14,608 nucleotides of DNA from Anaerolinea sp. (GTDB taxonomy: Bacteria; Chloroflexota; Anaerolineae; Anaerolineales; Anaerolineaceae): the NCBI GenBank assembly GCA_020216845.1, contig JAIWNK010000149.1:1-14608 (forward strand), read 5' to 3'. The position numbers and the translations under genes are program-made. Position 1 is the stretch's first letter; each line of letters starts with the position of its first letter. Shown in pieces: positions 1 to 7,130 of the stretch. The notes below the pieces were generated by a model. It made no database searches, was not told the origin of the DNA, and saw nothing but the letters and a program-made list of their open reading frames with translations.

Positions 1-282
1 AGTGCGCTTCCGCCGCTCATCGGCAACACAACCGCAAGCCCCATCGAAACCCCCGAACAAATTCGCGCCGAATTGAAAAAGCAACTCTGCGGCCCGGTTC
101 GCTGGCAAGAAAGCATTCTTGCCCTCTCAGCCCTGGGCGTAGACCATTTTTTGGAAGTCGGCCCCGGCGAAGTGTTAATCGGACTGGTCAAACGCACCCT
201 GCCCAATGCCAACTGTGCCCATTTCAGCCAACCTGAAGAGCTGCCCATCCTTCAAGAATGGCTTGGCGGAGGCACCCTTTGA
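1..282 (+). CDS. fabD: Malonyl-CoA:ACP transacylase (FabD), C-terminal part
   Basis: This is the last 93 codons of a protein that begins before the window. The end of the FabD family is recognisable: a segment around LIGNTTASPI, then CGPVRWQESI, then FLEVGPGEVLIGLVKR. The EVGPG..L.GLVKR block is the conserved C-terminal signature of malonyl-CoA:ACP transacylases, which load malonyl onto the phosphopantetheine arm of an ACP in fatty-acid or polyketide synthesis. Family members are about 310 residues, so the catalytic Ser and His lie upstream and cannot be checked. The stop codon overlaps the next gene by a few bases and an ACP gene lies 650 bases downstream. This suggests a copy serving the local ACP, although it could be the housekeeping fabD. 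An acyltransferase domain of a larger synthase is possible but less likely, because the protein ends where FabD ends. Confidence 0.85.
   Translation, partial: SALPPLIGNTTASPIETPEQIRAELKKQLCGPVRWQESILALSALGVDHFLEVGPGEVLIGLVKRTLPNANCAHFSQPEELPILQEWLGGGTL
268..272 (+). promoter_or_regulatory. Shine-Dalgarno site setting a TTG start
   Basis: GGAGG lies inside the fabD end, six bases before a TTG at 279. That TTG overlaps the fabD stop as TTGA. The only upstream ATG in this frame, at 258, has no Shine-Dalgarno-like bases before it and would add seven residues (MAWRRHP) ahead of the first beta strand. The TTG start is therefore preferred. Confidence 0.6.
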
Positions 283-908
283 AACGGCTACTGATCGTTG
301 GCGCCAGCAACTTTGGCAGAGAAGTGCTCGACTGGGCACTATCCATTCCAGCCTCTGAACGGGATTGGCAAGTCGTTGGCTTTCTCGATAATCGCCCCAA
401 CATTCTTGCACCGTTTTCAACGCCCTACCCCATTCTGGATGCCCCTGAAACGTATGCCATCGGCCCCGAAGATTGCTTTATCTGTGCGGTAGGAGACCCC
501 AAAGCCCGCCTCCACTATGCCACAATGCTCAGCGAACGCGGCGCAAGCTTTATCAACCTCATCCACCCCACCGCCATCATCAGTCCCTCAGCGCGTTTGG
601 GGACAGGGTGCGTGTTATGTCCCGGCGTCGTCATTGGTGCCAATGCCACCATCGGCAATTTCGTCGTCCTCAACACCTACGCAACCATCGGCCATGATGC
701 CACCCTGGGCGACGGTTGCACAATTAACAGTCATTGCGACGTGACCGGCTGGGCCAAATTGGAAGAAGGGGTCTTCATGGGCAGCCATGCTTCCATCCTG
801 CCACACGTCACTGCCGAGGCCTATGCCGTCATTGGCGCCGGCAGTGTTGCCATCCGCACTGTTCCGGCTCATCAAACCGTTGTCGGCGTCCCCGCCAAAC
901 GAATTTAG
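279..908 (+). CDS. NeuD/PglD/VioB-type sugar O/N-acyltransferase (left-handed beta-helix)
   Basis: A 209-residue protein if it starts at TTG 279, or 216 from ATG 258. The N-terminus is a small Rossmann-like half (KRLLIVGASNFGREVLDWA) typical of the NeuD/PglD family that binds the nucleotide sugar. From about residue 95 to the end the sequence follows hexapeptide-repeat spacing (SPSARLGTGC, VVIGANATIG, ATIGHDATLGDGC) and closes with TVVGVPAKRI. His139 in the IGHD motif is the expected catalytic base. PglD, NeuD and VioB use acetyl-CoA to acetylate an amino or hydroxyl group of a nucleotide sugar. Here the next gene is an ACP and the aminotransferase three genes on is VioA-like, so an acyl-ACP donor and an amine acceptor are plausible. 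That last point is inference. The start overlaps fabD and is probably translationally coupled to it. Confidence 0.85.
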   Translation: MKRLLIVGASNFGREVLDWALSIPASERDWQVVGFLDNRPNILAPFSTPYPILDAPETYAIGPEDCFICAVGDPKARLHYATMLSERGASFINLIHPTAIISPSARLGTGCVLCPGVVIGANATIGNFVVLNTYATIGHDATLGDGCTINSHCDVTGWAKLEEGVFMGSHASILPHVTAEAYAVIGAGSVAIRTVPAHQTVVGVPAKRI

Positions 909-929
909 TATCAATTCTGGAGGATTTCA

Positions 930-1154
930 ATGTCAAAATTTATTGAATTATTCGCAAGCGTTGTGGAAGTTTCACCGGAAGAGATTCAACCCGATGCTGC
1001 CCTGCAAACTTTTAGCGCATGGGATTCGCTGGGACGATTGGCTTTCATTTGTGCGGTTGATGAGCAATATGGCCTTCAACTGCCTGGCGAAGCAGTGCGC
1101 TCAGCCAAAACTGTCAAAGAATTGCAGGCCCTGGTCGAAACAGACCAACCATGA
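930..1154 (+). CDS. Stand-alone acyl carrier protein
   Basis: A 74-residue acidic helical protein. The motif WDSLGRL carries Ser33, the expected 4'-phosphopantetheine attachment site of the ACP family (DSL motif). Length is normal for a free ACP. A Shine-Dalgarno GGAGG stands at about 919-923 before the ATG. The protein would carry growing or finished acyl chains as thioesters in the cytoplasm. It lies between a beta-helix acyltransferase and a FabG-like reductase, so it probably serves the glycan pathway rather than bulk lipid synthesis. A WDSL version of the motif is common in ACPs of specialised clusters. Its stop overlaps the next start as ATGA. Confidence 0.9.
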   Translation: MSKFIELFASVVEVSPEEIQPDAALQTFSAWDSLGRLAFICAVDEQYGLQLPGEAVRSAKTVKELQALVETDQP

Positions 1155-1903
1155 CGGTCTCATTCGATTTTTCTAACAGAAATTTCGTCGTCACCGGGGC
1201 TTCATCAGGAATTGGCCGCCAAATTTGCATAGATCTGGCACACGCCAACGCGCGCGTCCTGGCATTGGCCCGCCGTCTGCCATTGCTGCAAACACTGCAG
1301 CAAGAAGCTCCCGATCATATTTTCATTGAAGCGGTTGATGTCACAGATTTACAGGCATTGGGGGCATGCATCCAAACCTTTGCCCAACAATATCCAATTC
1401 ATGGTAGCGTTCATGCCGCCGGCAACCTGCACTTAATGCCGCTGCGCGCCCAAAACAATGTCCGCATTGAAGCAATGTGGAAAACCCATTGGTTGGCCGG
1501 CATGGAGCTGTTGCGATTGACCACCGCAAACAAACAACAAGCACGCAGCAGCGCCCATGTATGGATTGCCTCCATTGCCGCACAAAGAGGACAAATTGGC
1601 TTTGCGGCCTACAGTGCGGTGAAAAATGCCATGATTGCCAGCGCACGCTGCGCTGCGCTCGAATTGGCGCCCTATCAAATTCGCATCAACACCATCAGCC
1701 CGGGTTGGGTGCAGGGAACGGATATGTCCGCTCAGGTTTCCGCTTTGCTTGGCCACCCCCAAGACGACCCGGCCAACCGCCCCCCTTTGGGCTATGGTCA
1801 GCCCAAAGATGTCAGCGCGCTGACGCTCTTCTTGCTCAGCGATGCGGCAAGTTGGATTACCGGCGCAAACTTTGTAATTGATGGCGGAGCGTCCATCCAT
1901 TGA
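1151..1903 (+). CDS. FabG-like short-chain dehydrogenase/reductase
   Basis: A 250-residue classical SDR. The cofactor loop is TGASSGIG (residues 15-22), and Arg residues after strand 2 (LALARRL) favour NADPH. The HAAGN segment corresponds to the usual NAG motif. The catalytic set is Ser141 (WIASIAA), Tyr154 and Lys158 (YSAVK), followed by the NTISPGW loop and a C-terminal ITGANFVIDGG, as in 3-oxoacyl-ACP reductases. The ATG overlaps the ACP stop (ATGA), giving tight coupling. The likely role is reduction of a 3-oxoacyl group on the neighbouring ACP. Reduction of a keto-sugar is the main alternative, because SDR sequences alone do not fix the substrate. Confidence 0.85.
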   Translation: MTVSFDFSNRNFVVTGASSGIGRQICIDLAHANARVLALARRLPLLQTLQQEAPDHIFIEAVDVTDLQALGACIQTFAQQYPIHGSVHAAGNLHLMPLRAQNNVRIEAMWKTHWLAGMELLRLTTANKQQARSSAHVWIASIAAQRGQIGFAAYSAVKNAMIASARCAALELAPYQIRINTISPGWVQGTDMSAQVSALLGHPQDDPANRPPLGYGQPKDVSALTLFLLSDAASWITGANFVIDGGASIH

Positions 1904-1915
1904 ACAGGAGCTACC

Positions 1916-3124
1916 ATGAAACAAACCCTGTCTGACCTGGCAATCTTTGGCGGCAACCCGGCTTTTGCTCAACCGCTGTATGTCGGACGGCCCAATATCG
2001 GCGACCGCCAAAAGCTGCTGGAAAGAATCAACAACATGTTGGACCGGCGTTGGTTTTCCAACAACGGCCCCTACGTTCAGGAGTTTGAGCAAGCCATTGC
2101 CGCCTACTTGGGGGTCAAGCACTGCATTGCCATCTGCAATGCAACCGTTGCATTGGAAATAGCCATCCGCGCCCTCGGCATGACAGGAGAAGTGATTGTT
2201 CCATCGTTCACCTTCATTGCCACACCGCATTCATTGCAATGGCAGCAAATCACCCCCGTCTTCTGCGATGTTGACCCCAAAACACACTGCCTCGACCCTC
2301 GCAAAGTGGAAAGCCTGATCACACCCAAAACCAGCGGCATCATCGGCGTTCACATTTGGGGCACGCCTTGCGCCATTGAAGAACTGACTGAAATTTGCCA
2401 ACGGCGCAACCTGCGTTTGTTGTTCGATGCCGCCCATGCCTTTGGTTGCTCATTTGGCGAAACGATGATTGGCAATTTTGGCGATGCAGAGGTTTTCAGT
2501 TTTCATGCCACCAAATTCATCAATAGTTTTGAAGGCGGAGCCATTGTCACCAACAATGACGAGCTGGCAAAGAAAATTCGTCTCATGACCAATTTTGGCT
2601 TTGCCGGATACGATGAAGTCATCTACATCGGCACCAACGGGAAAATGTCAGAAGCCTCTGCCGCCATGGGCCTCACCTCGCTCGAATCAATGGACGAAAT
2701 CATCGCTGCCAATCATCGCAATTACCAAACCTATCAAACACACCTGAAAGACTTGCCCGGCCTGCAATTGTTTCAATACCCTGAACAGCACCGACAAAAT
2801 TATCAATACATCGTCCTGCAATTGAACGCACAGCTTGCCGGTTTGCATCGAGATGAATTACAACGCTTGCTCTGGGCCGAGCAAATCACCGCACGACGCT
2901 ATTTCTACCCCGGCTGTCATCGCATGGAGCCTTATCGCTCCTACTTCCCACATGCTTACCTGCTCCTGCCCGAAACCGAAACGCTGGTGCAACAAACCTT
3001 GCTGTTGCCCAACGGCACCACGCTATCCCAATCCGATGTTGAAACCATCTGTCAACTGATCAACTTTATCTTTGCAAACGCAGCTGATATTTCCACCCGC
3101 TTGCAGCGAGAAGCCCATGACTGA
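1916..3124 (+). CDS. DegT/DnrJ/EryC1/StrS sugar aminotransferase, VioA-like
   Basis: A 402-residue PLP enzyme of the nucleotide-sugar aminotransferase family. Lys200 in FHATKF is the expected Schiff-base lysine, and Asp171 in FDAAHAFG should contact the pyridine nitrogen of PLP. Other family blocks are VGRPNIGDR, RRWFSNNGP, VIVPSFTF, NFGFAGYD and YFYPGCHRMEPYRSYFP. From general knowledge, this N-terminal and C-terminal wording resembles the VioA branch, which makes dTDP-4-amino-4,6-dideoxyglucose (viosamine) from the 4-keto sugar with glutamate as donor. An AGGAG precedes the ATG by five bases. The acyltransferase and ACP upstream fit later N-acylation of the new amine. The exact sugar is inferred; a different 4-keto-6-deoxy substrate is possible. 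Confidence 0.87.
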   Translation: MKQTLSDLAIFGGNPAFAQPLYVGRPNIGDRQKLLERINNMLDRRWFSNNGPYVQEFEQAIAAYLGVKHCIAICNATVALEIAIRALGMTGEVIVPSFTFIATPHSLQWQQITPVFCDVDPKTHCLDPRKVESLITPKTSGIIGVHIWGTPCAIEELTEICQRRNLRLLFDAAHAFGCSFGETMIGNFGDAEVFSFHATKFINSFEGGAIVTNNDELAKKIRLMTNFGFAGYDEVIYIGTNGKMSEASAAMGLTSLESMDEIIAANHRNYQTYQTHLKDLPGLQLFQYPEQHRQNYQYIVLQLNAQLAGLHRDELQRLLWAEQITARRYFYPGCHRMEPYRSYFPHAYLLLPETETLVQQTLLLPNGTTLSQSDVETICQLINFIFANAADISTRLQREAHD

Positions 3125-4103
3125 GCAAAAACCCACCCCCGATTTTACAATCGTCATTCCCGTATACTATAATGAAGGTTGTCTCAAGCCGTTGATGCAT
3201 AACCTGTATGAAGAAGTGCTCCTCAAAAATCCTCAGCGATGCGGCGAAATCATTTTTGTAGATGATGGCTCAGGAGACCGCTCATTACAAGAACTGTTAC
3301 AGCTGCAAAACGAATACCCCGCTCTGATTAAAGTCATTCAATTGACGCGCAATTTTGGCCAAGGCAATGCCGTCCTGGCTGGCTTTCATCAGGCGCGCGG
3401 CAAATGCGTCATCACCATGTCCGCCGATGGTCAAGACCCCGTCTCGTTAATCAACCAAATGCTTGACGCACACTACCAGGAAAACTTTGACATCGTCGCC
3501 TGTAGTCGCGTCGGACGAGATGAATCATACTACCGCAAAATCACTTCGCAATTCTTCTACATGCTGATGCAGAAATTAACCTTCCCCAACATGCCCAAAG
3601 GAGGGTTTGATTTCTTGCTGATGAGCCGTCGTGCCCTCGAAACCTCATTGCGCAATTGGGATCAAAATATTTTCCTGCAGGGGCAACTGCTTTGGATGGG
3701 CTACCCGATTAAGTTCATTGAATATCATCGTCAACGCCGCATTGCTGGAAAATCACGCTGGACCTTTGCCAAAAAGCTCACCATGCTGATTGATGGAATT
3801 TTGGCCTACTCCTTCTTCCCCATCCGCATGATTTCTGCAATCGGTTTCATCGTTGCCATTTTGGGCTTCCTCTATGCCGCCTGGATCTTTGTGGCCTGGT
3901 TCATTTGGGGCAATCCGGTGCAGGGGTGGGCACCGTTGATGATCATGATTTTGGTCATGGGCGGGTTGCAAATGCTCATGCTGGGCGTTATTGGCGAATA
4001 CCTCTGGCGCACCTTATCCCAAACCCGTCATCGCGATCTGTATATCGTTCAACAACTTTACGACTTCAAAACATCTGGGGGCCCAACCGATGAAAAAAGT
4101 TAG
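3117..4103 (+). CDS. GT2 polyprenyl-phosphate-type glycosyltransferase (GtrB/DPM1-like)
   Basis: A 328-residue membrane glycosyltransferase. Residues 10-20 (FTIVIPVYYNE) open a GT-A fold, VDDGSGD (48-54) binds the nucleotide, and SADGQDP (102-108) matches the metal-binding region of DPM1/GtrB/ArnC-type enzymes. Two hydrophobic helices follow at about 230-260 and 275-300, ending in GVIGEYLWR, the usual C-terminal signature of the group. Such enzymes transfer a sugar from a nucleotide donor to polyprenyl phosphate on the inner membrane face. The ATG at 3117 overlaps the aminotransferase end by eight bases. An earlier in-frame ATG at 3072 would add 15 residues that lie wholly inside the aminotransferase and precede the normal family start, so it was not used. 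Confidence 0.87.
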   Translation: MTEQKPTPDFTIVIPVYYNEGCLKPLMHNLYEEVLLKNPQRCGEIIFVDDGSGDRSLQELLQLQNEYPALIKVIQLTRNFGQGNAVLAGFHQARGKCVITMSADGQDPVSLINQMLDAHYQENFDIVACSRVGRDESYYRKITSQFFYMLMQKLTFPNMPKGGFDFLLMSRRALETSLRNWDQNIFLQGQLLWMGYPIKFIEYHRQRRIAGKSRWTFAKKLTMLIDGILAYSFFPIRMISAIGFIVAILGFLYAAWIFVAWFIWGNPVQGWAPLMIMILVMGGLQMLMLGVIGEYLWRTLSQTRHRDLYIVQQLYDFKTSGGPTDEKS

Positions 4104-5289
4104 CCAACTTGCCACCCTGGTCTTAACAGGCTTCATCCTCGCTGTCGTCTTTCATTACTTTCAGAGCGCTTATCTAGGGCTGCCCTACCCCTACAACACC
4201 TTCCTTTTCACACCACTAGACCGTTTTGCCGATTTTTTTGTCCTCTATCGTGTTAACCTGGATCTAAACCCCTACCTTGCTCATGCCTGTGCGCAATATC
4301 CATTCACCAACTGGCTATTTGTCCTGTTCAGCCGAATGCCCGAAGCGCCTGCTTTTGGTCTCTACACACTTCTTACGATTGTTGGCTTTGCTTCGCTGAT
4401 TTTCTTCTTCCTCAAAGAAGAACCCGCCCCCAACAAGATCATCCTTGCCTTCCTCTCCTATCCCTTCCTTTTCACCATAGATCGCGGCAACGTGGAAGGT
4501 CTGCTCTATGTTCTATTGGCACTCTTTGTGCTGTTCTTTCTGCAAAAACGTTTTTGGCAAAGTGCCATCTTGCTCGGCCTGGCAGGGGCAATGAAAATTT
4601 ATCCGCTCATTTTTGCTCCGCTGTTCTTGATCCAAAAGCGCTACAAAGAAACAGGCATCCTGATCCTGACGTTCTTATTCGCCAGCCTCCTACCACTGTT
4701 CTTCTTTCAAGGCGGGTTCCTGGCCAATTTACAATTTATGCTGCAGGGCAGCAACTTCGTCAACCCCATTTATGATCTCTTCCTTGGGCCGACGGCATTT
4801 GTGCAACGCGGTGTCAGTCTGTTCACATTTCTCAAAATCTTGCTGATCCAATTTGGTTGGATTGATGGGGTTGACATGGGCATCTTGCTCAAAGGCTATT
4901 TCGTCTTCATCATCCTGTTTGCCATCCCGTACTTGTTTTATGCCTTCTTCATTGAAAAAACCTTCTGGAAACAGATTGCCCTGCTCACCTTTGGCATGTT
5001 GCTCTTTCCGCACATCTCCGCTGATTACAAGCTCATTCACCTCTTCCTGCCCATCCTGCTTTTCCTCACTGCTCCTCCAAAACGGGATGACGCTATCTAT
5101 TGGATTGCCTTTGGTTTGTTGCTCATTCCCAAAGCCTATTTCTTCTTGCCCAACATCCAATCCGATTCAGGCACAACCGACATCAGCATTGGCGTCGTTT
5201 TAAATGTCTTGATAATGCTATTTTTGATCGTCTACATTGTTTTCACCGGAATTCAATCGCGAAAGGAAGCTTCGGTCTCTGCCTCATGA
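4090..5289 (+). CDS. GT87-like (DUF2029) integral-membrane glycosyltransferase
   Basis: A 399-residue protein, mostly hydrophobic, with about nine or ten membrane segments. Recognisable family points are an acidic region near the first outer loop (DRFADFF, 44-50), DRGNVEGLL (131-139) and GAMKIYPLIFAPL (167-178); the last two are characteristic of GT87/DUF2029 mannosyltransferase-like proteins. Members use polyprenyl-phosphate-linked sugars as donors on the outer side of the membrane. The neighbouring GT2 enzymes would supply such donors. The ATG at 4090 overlaps the previous stop by 14 bases. An in-frame ATG at 3991 would put 33 extra residues inside the GT2 gene and was rejected. The donor and acceptor sugars cannot be read from sequence. 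Confidence 0.75.
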   Translation: MKKVSQLATLVLTGFILAVVFHYFQSAYLGLPYPYNTFLFTPLDRFADFFVLYRVNLDLNPYLAHACAQYPFTNWLFVLFSRMPEAPAFGLYTLLTIVGFASLIFFFLKEEPAPNKIILAFLSYPFLFTIDRGNVEGLLYVLLALFVLFFLQKRFWQSAILLGLAGAMKIYPLIFAPLFLIQKRYKETGILILTFLFASLLPLFFFQGGFLANLQFMLQGSNFVNPIYDLFLGPTAFVQRGVSLFTFLKILLIQFGWIDGVDMGILLKGYFVFIILFAIPYLFYAFFIEKTFWKQIALLTFGMLLFPHISADYKLIHLFLPILLFLTAPPKRDDAIYWIAFGLLLIPKAYFFLPNIQSDSGTTDISIGVVLNVLIMLFLIVYIVFTGIQSRKEASVSAS

Positions 5290-7103
5290 CCCTCATCAAA
5301 CTCTCTGACTACCTTGCCCAATGGCTCGTTGACCGGGGCGTACAGCACGTGCTGATGCTGACCGGCGGCGGTGCCATGCACCTGAACGATTCGCTTGGCA
5401 AACAGCCCGGTCTGGAATACATTTGCACCCATCACGAACAAGCCGCTGCCATCGCCGCCGAAGGTTACGCCCGCCTATCAGGCCGCCCCGGCGTCGTCTG
5501 CGTCACAACCGGCCCCGGCGGCACCAATGCCATCACCGGCGTCCTCGGCCAATGGCTCGATTCCATCCCAGCCCTCTACCTCTCCGGGCAGGTGCGCTAC
5601 GCCACCACCATTCACAGCACTTCTCTGCCGTTGCGTCAGCTTGGCGATCAGGAAGCTGATATCGTCTCGATTGTGCGCCCCATCACCAAATATGCCGTCC
5701 TGGTGCAAGACCCGCTCACCATCCGCTATCATCTGGAAAAAGCCTGGCACCTGGCCACGCAGGGACGCCCCGGCCCCGTCTGGCTGGATTTGCCGCTGGA
5801 TGTGCAAGGCGCCCTGATTGACCCCGACACCTTGCCGGGCTACGATGCCGGCGACGAAGCCCCACTCTTCGATGCCGCGCGCCTGCCCGAGCTTGTCCAA
5901 CAGGTGCTAAGTGCCTTGCAGCGCGCCGAACGCCCCCTGCTGTTTGGCGGCGCAGGCGTGCGCCTTGCCGGCGCAGTTTCTGCTTTTCGTCAATTGGCCG
6001 AACGGCTCAATATTCCCGTCCAGGTTGCCTGGGATGCAATTGACCTCTTCCCGTCCGATCACCCACTCTATGCCGGACGCCCCAGCACCGTCGGACAGCG
6101 CGCTGCCAACCTCATCTTTCAAAATTGCGACTTACTCCTCACCATTGGCTGCCGCATGAATCTGCGCCAAATTGGCTACACCTTCCCGGCTGTTGCCCGG
6201 GCGGCTTTCAAAATTTCCGTAGACATTGACGCAGCTGAGCTACAAAAGCCCACCTTCCGCCCCGACCTGCCCATTCACGCCGACGCAGCTGCTTTCTTGC
6301 AAGCACTTTTGCAACAACTCCCCACAGAGCCGCACACCGAACGCCCCGCCTGGCTGAACTGGTGCCGTCAACGACTAACGCGTTACCCGGTCGTCCTGCC
6401 GCAGCAACGCAGCAGCCACGCGCCCATCAACCCCTATGCCTTTTGCGAAGCGCTGGGCCAGGCCCTAGACGCCAACGAAATCATCGTCAGCTCCAACGGC
6501 GCTTCTTGCGTCATTCCCATCCAAACCCTGCCAATCCACAGCGGACAACGTCACATCGTCAATTCTGGCTGCGCCGGTATGGGTTATGGCCTGCCGGCAG
6601 CCATTGGCGCTTGCCTGGCCAACGGACGAGAACGCGTCATCTGCCTGGAAGGCGATGGCAGCATTCAACTCAACCTGCAAGAATTTGCCACGCTTGTCTA
6701 TCACCAATTGCCGGTCAAAATCTTCCTCTTCGAAAACGGCGGCTATCTCTCCATCCGCTCCACCCAAGACAACTTCTTTGCCGGTCACCGCGTCGGTGAA
6801 AGCCCACAAAGCGGCGTTGGCCTGCCCGACCTTAGCCGGGTTGCCCAGGCCTATGGCATTCCGGCCTTTGACCTGCGCGAACCCGTGGAAATGCGCACCC
6901 TCATCCGCCAAACCCTGGCAACCCCCGGGCCGGTGCTGTGCAATGTTCACATGGACCCGGCACAAACGTTCAGCCCGCGCATCAGTTCCCGCCGCTTGCC
7001 CGATGGACGCATGGTCTCGAGCCCATTGGAAGATATGTTCCCCTTCCTGGAACGTGATGAACTGCTCTCCAATCTACTCATTCCACCCTGGCAGCCCGAT
7101 TAA
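5286..7103 (+). CDS. Thiamine-diphosphate enzyme, acetolactate-synthase fold
   Basis: A 605-residue protein with the three-domain layout of ThDP enzymes. The pyrimidine-binding domain (about 1-170) has the catalytic Glu51 in HHEQAAA and the TTGPGGTNA loop. The middle domain (about 200-335) has LLFGGAGVR. The pyrophosphate-binding domain (about 395-565) carries GDG (456-458) through Asn484 in FENGGY, the ThDP/Mg motif. The fold is that of acetolactate synthase, pyruvate decarboxylase and YerE-type sugar enzymes, which add a two-carbon unit from pyruvate. No regulatory subunit gene (ilvN-like) follows, and the neighbours are glycosyltransferases and an aldolase, so branched-chain amino-acid synthesis is unlikely. 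The ATG overlaps the previous stop as ATGA. An in-frame ATG at 5100 lies inside the GT87 gene and was rejected. The substrate is unknown. Confidence 0.85.
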   Translation: MTLIKLSDYLAQWLVDRGVQHVLMLTGGGAMHLNDSLGKQPGLEYICTHHEQAAAIAAEGYARLSGRPGVVCVTTGPGGTNAITGVLGQWLDSIPALYLSGQVRYATTIHSTSLPLRQLGDQEADIVSIVRPITKYAVLVQDPLTIRYHLEKAWHLATQGRPGPVWLDLPLDVQGALIDPDTLPGYDAGDEAPLFDAARLPELVQQVLSALQRAERPLLFGGAGVRLAGAVSAFRQLAERLNIPVQVAWDAIDLFPSDHPLYAGRPSTVGQRAANLIFQNCDLLLTIGCRMNLRQIGYTFPAVARAAFKISVDIDAAELQKPTFRPDLPIHADAAAFLQALLQQLPTEPHTERPAWLNWCRQRLTRYPVVLPQQRSSHAPINPYAFCEALGQALDANEIIVSSNGASCVIPIQTLPIHSGQRHIVNSGCAGMGYGLPAAIGACLANGRERVICLEGDGSIQLNLQEFATLVYHQLPVKIFLFENGGYLSIRSTQDNFFAGHRVGESPQSGVGLPDLSRVAQAYGIPAFDLREPVEMRTLIRQTLATPGPVLCNVHMDPAQTFSPRISSRRLPDGRMVSSPLEDMFPFLERDELLSNLLIPPWQPD

Positions 7104-7117
7104 TGGATTATTGCAAA

Positions 7118-7124
7118 AAAGGAG
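7118..7124 (+). promoter_or_regulatory. Strong Shine-Dalgarno before the aldolase gene
   Basis: AAAGGAG ends six bases before ATG 7131, in a 27-base gap that is one of the few true gaps in the operon. It supports independent initiation of the aldolase rather than pure translational coupling. Confidence 0.6.
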
Positions 7125-7130
7125 TCTTGT

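Noticed and set aside
1433..2230. Long antisense open frame (265 codons) across the reductase and aminotransferase genes
   Set aside because: It runs opposite two strongly recognisable enzyme genes, spans their junction, shows no family motif and reads as a mirror of GC-rich codon structure.
3168..3173. TATAAT inside the first GT2 gene
   Set aside because: It encodes Tyr-Asn of the conserved YYNE motif, lies well within the coding region and lacks a -35, so it is explained by protein constraint.
6465..6965. Antisense open frame of 166 codons inside the ThDP enzyme gene
   Set aside because: The + strand here encodes the conserved cofactor-binding domain, and the antisense product has no recognisable features.
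5286..7103. ThDP enzyme as housekeeping acetolactate synthase (ilvB)
   Set aside because: No ilvN, ilvC or leu genes are near, it is embedded among glycosyltransferases, and the last cofactor motif residue is Gly rather than the usual second Asn.
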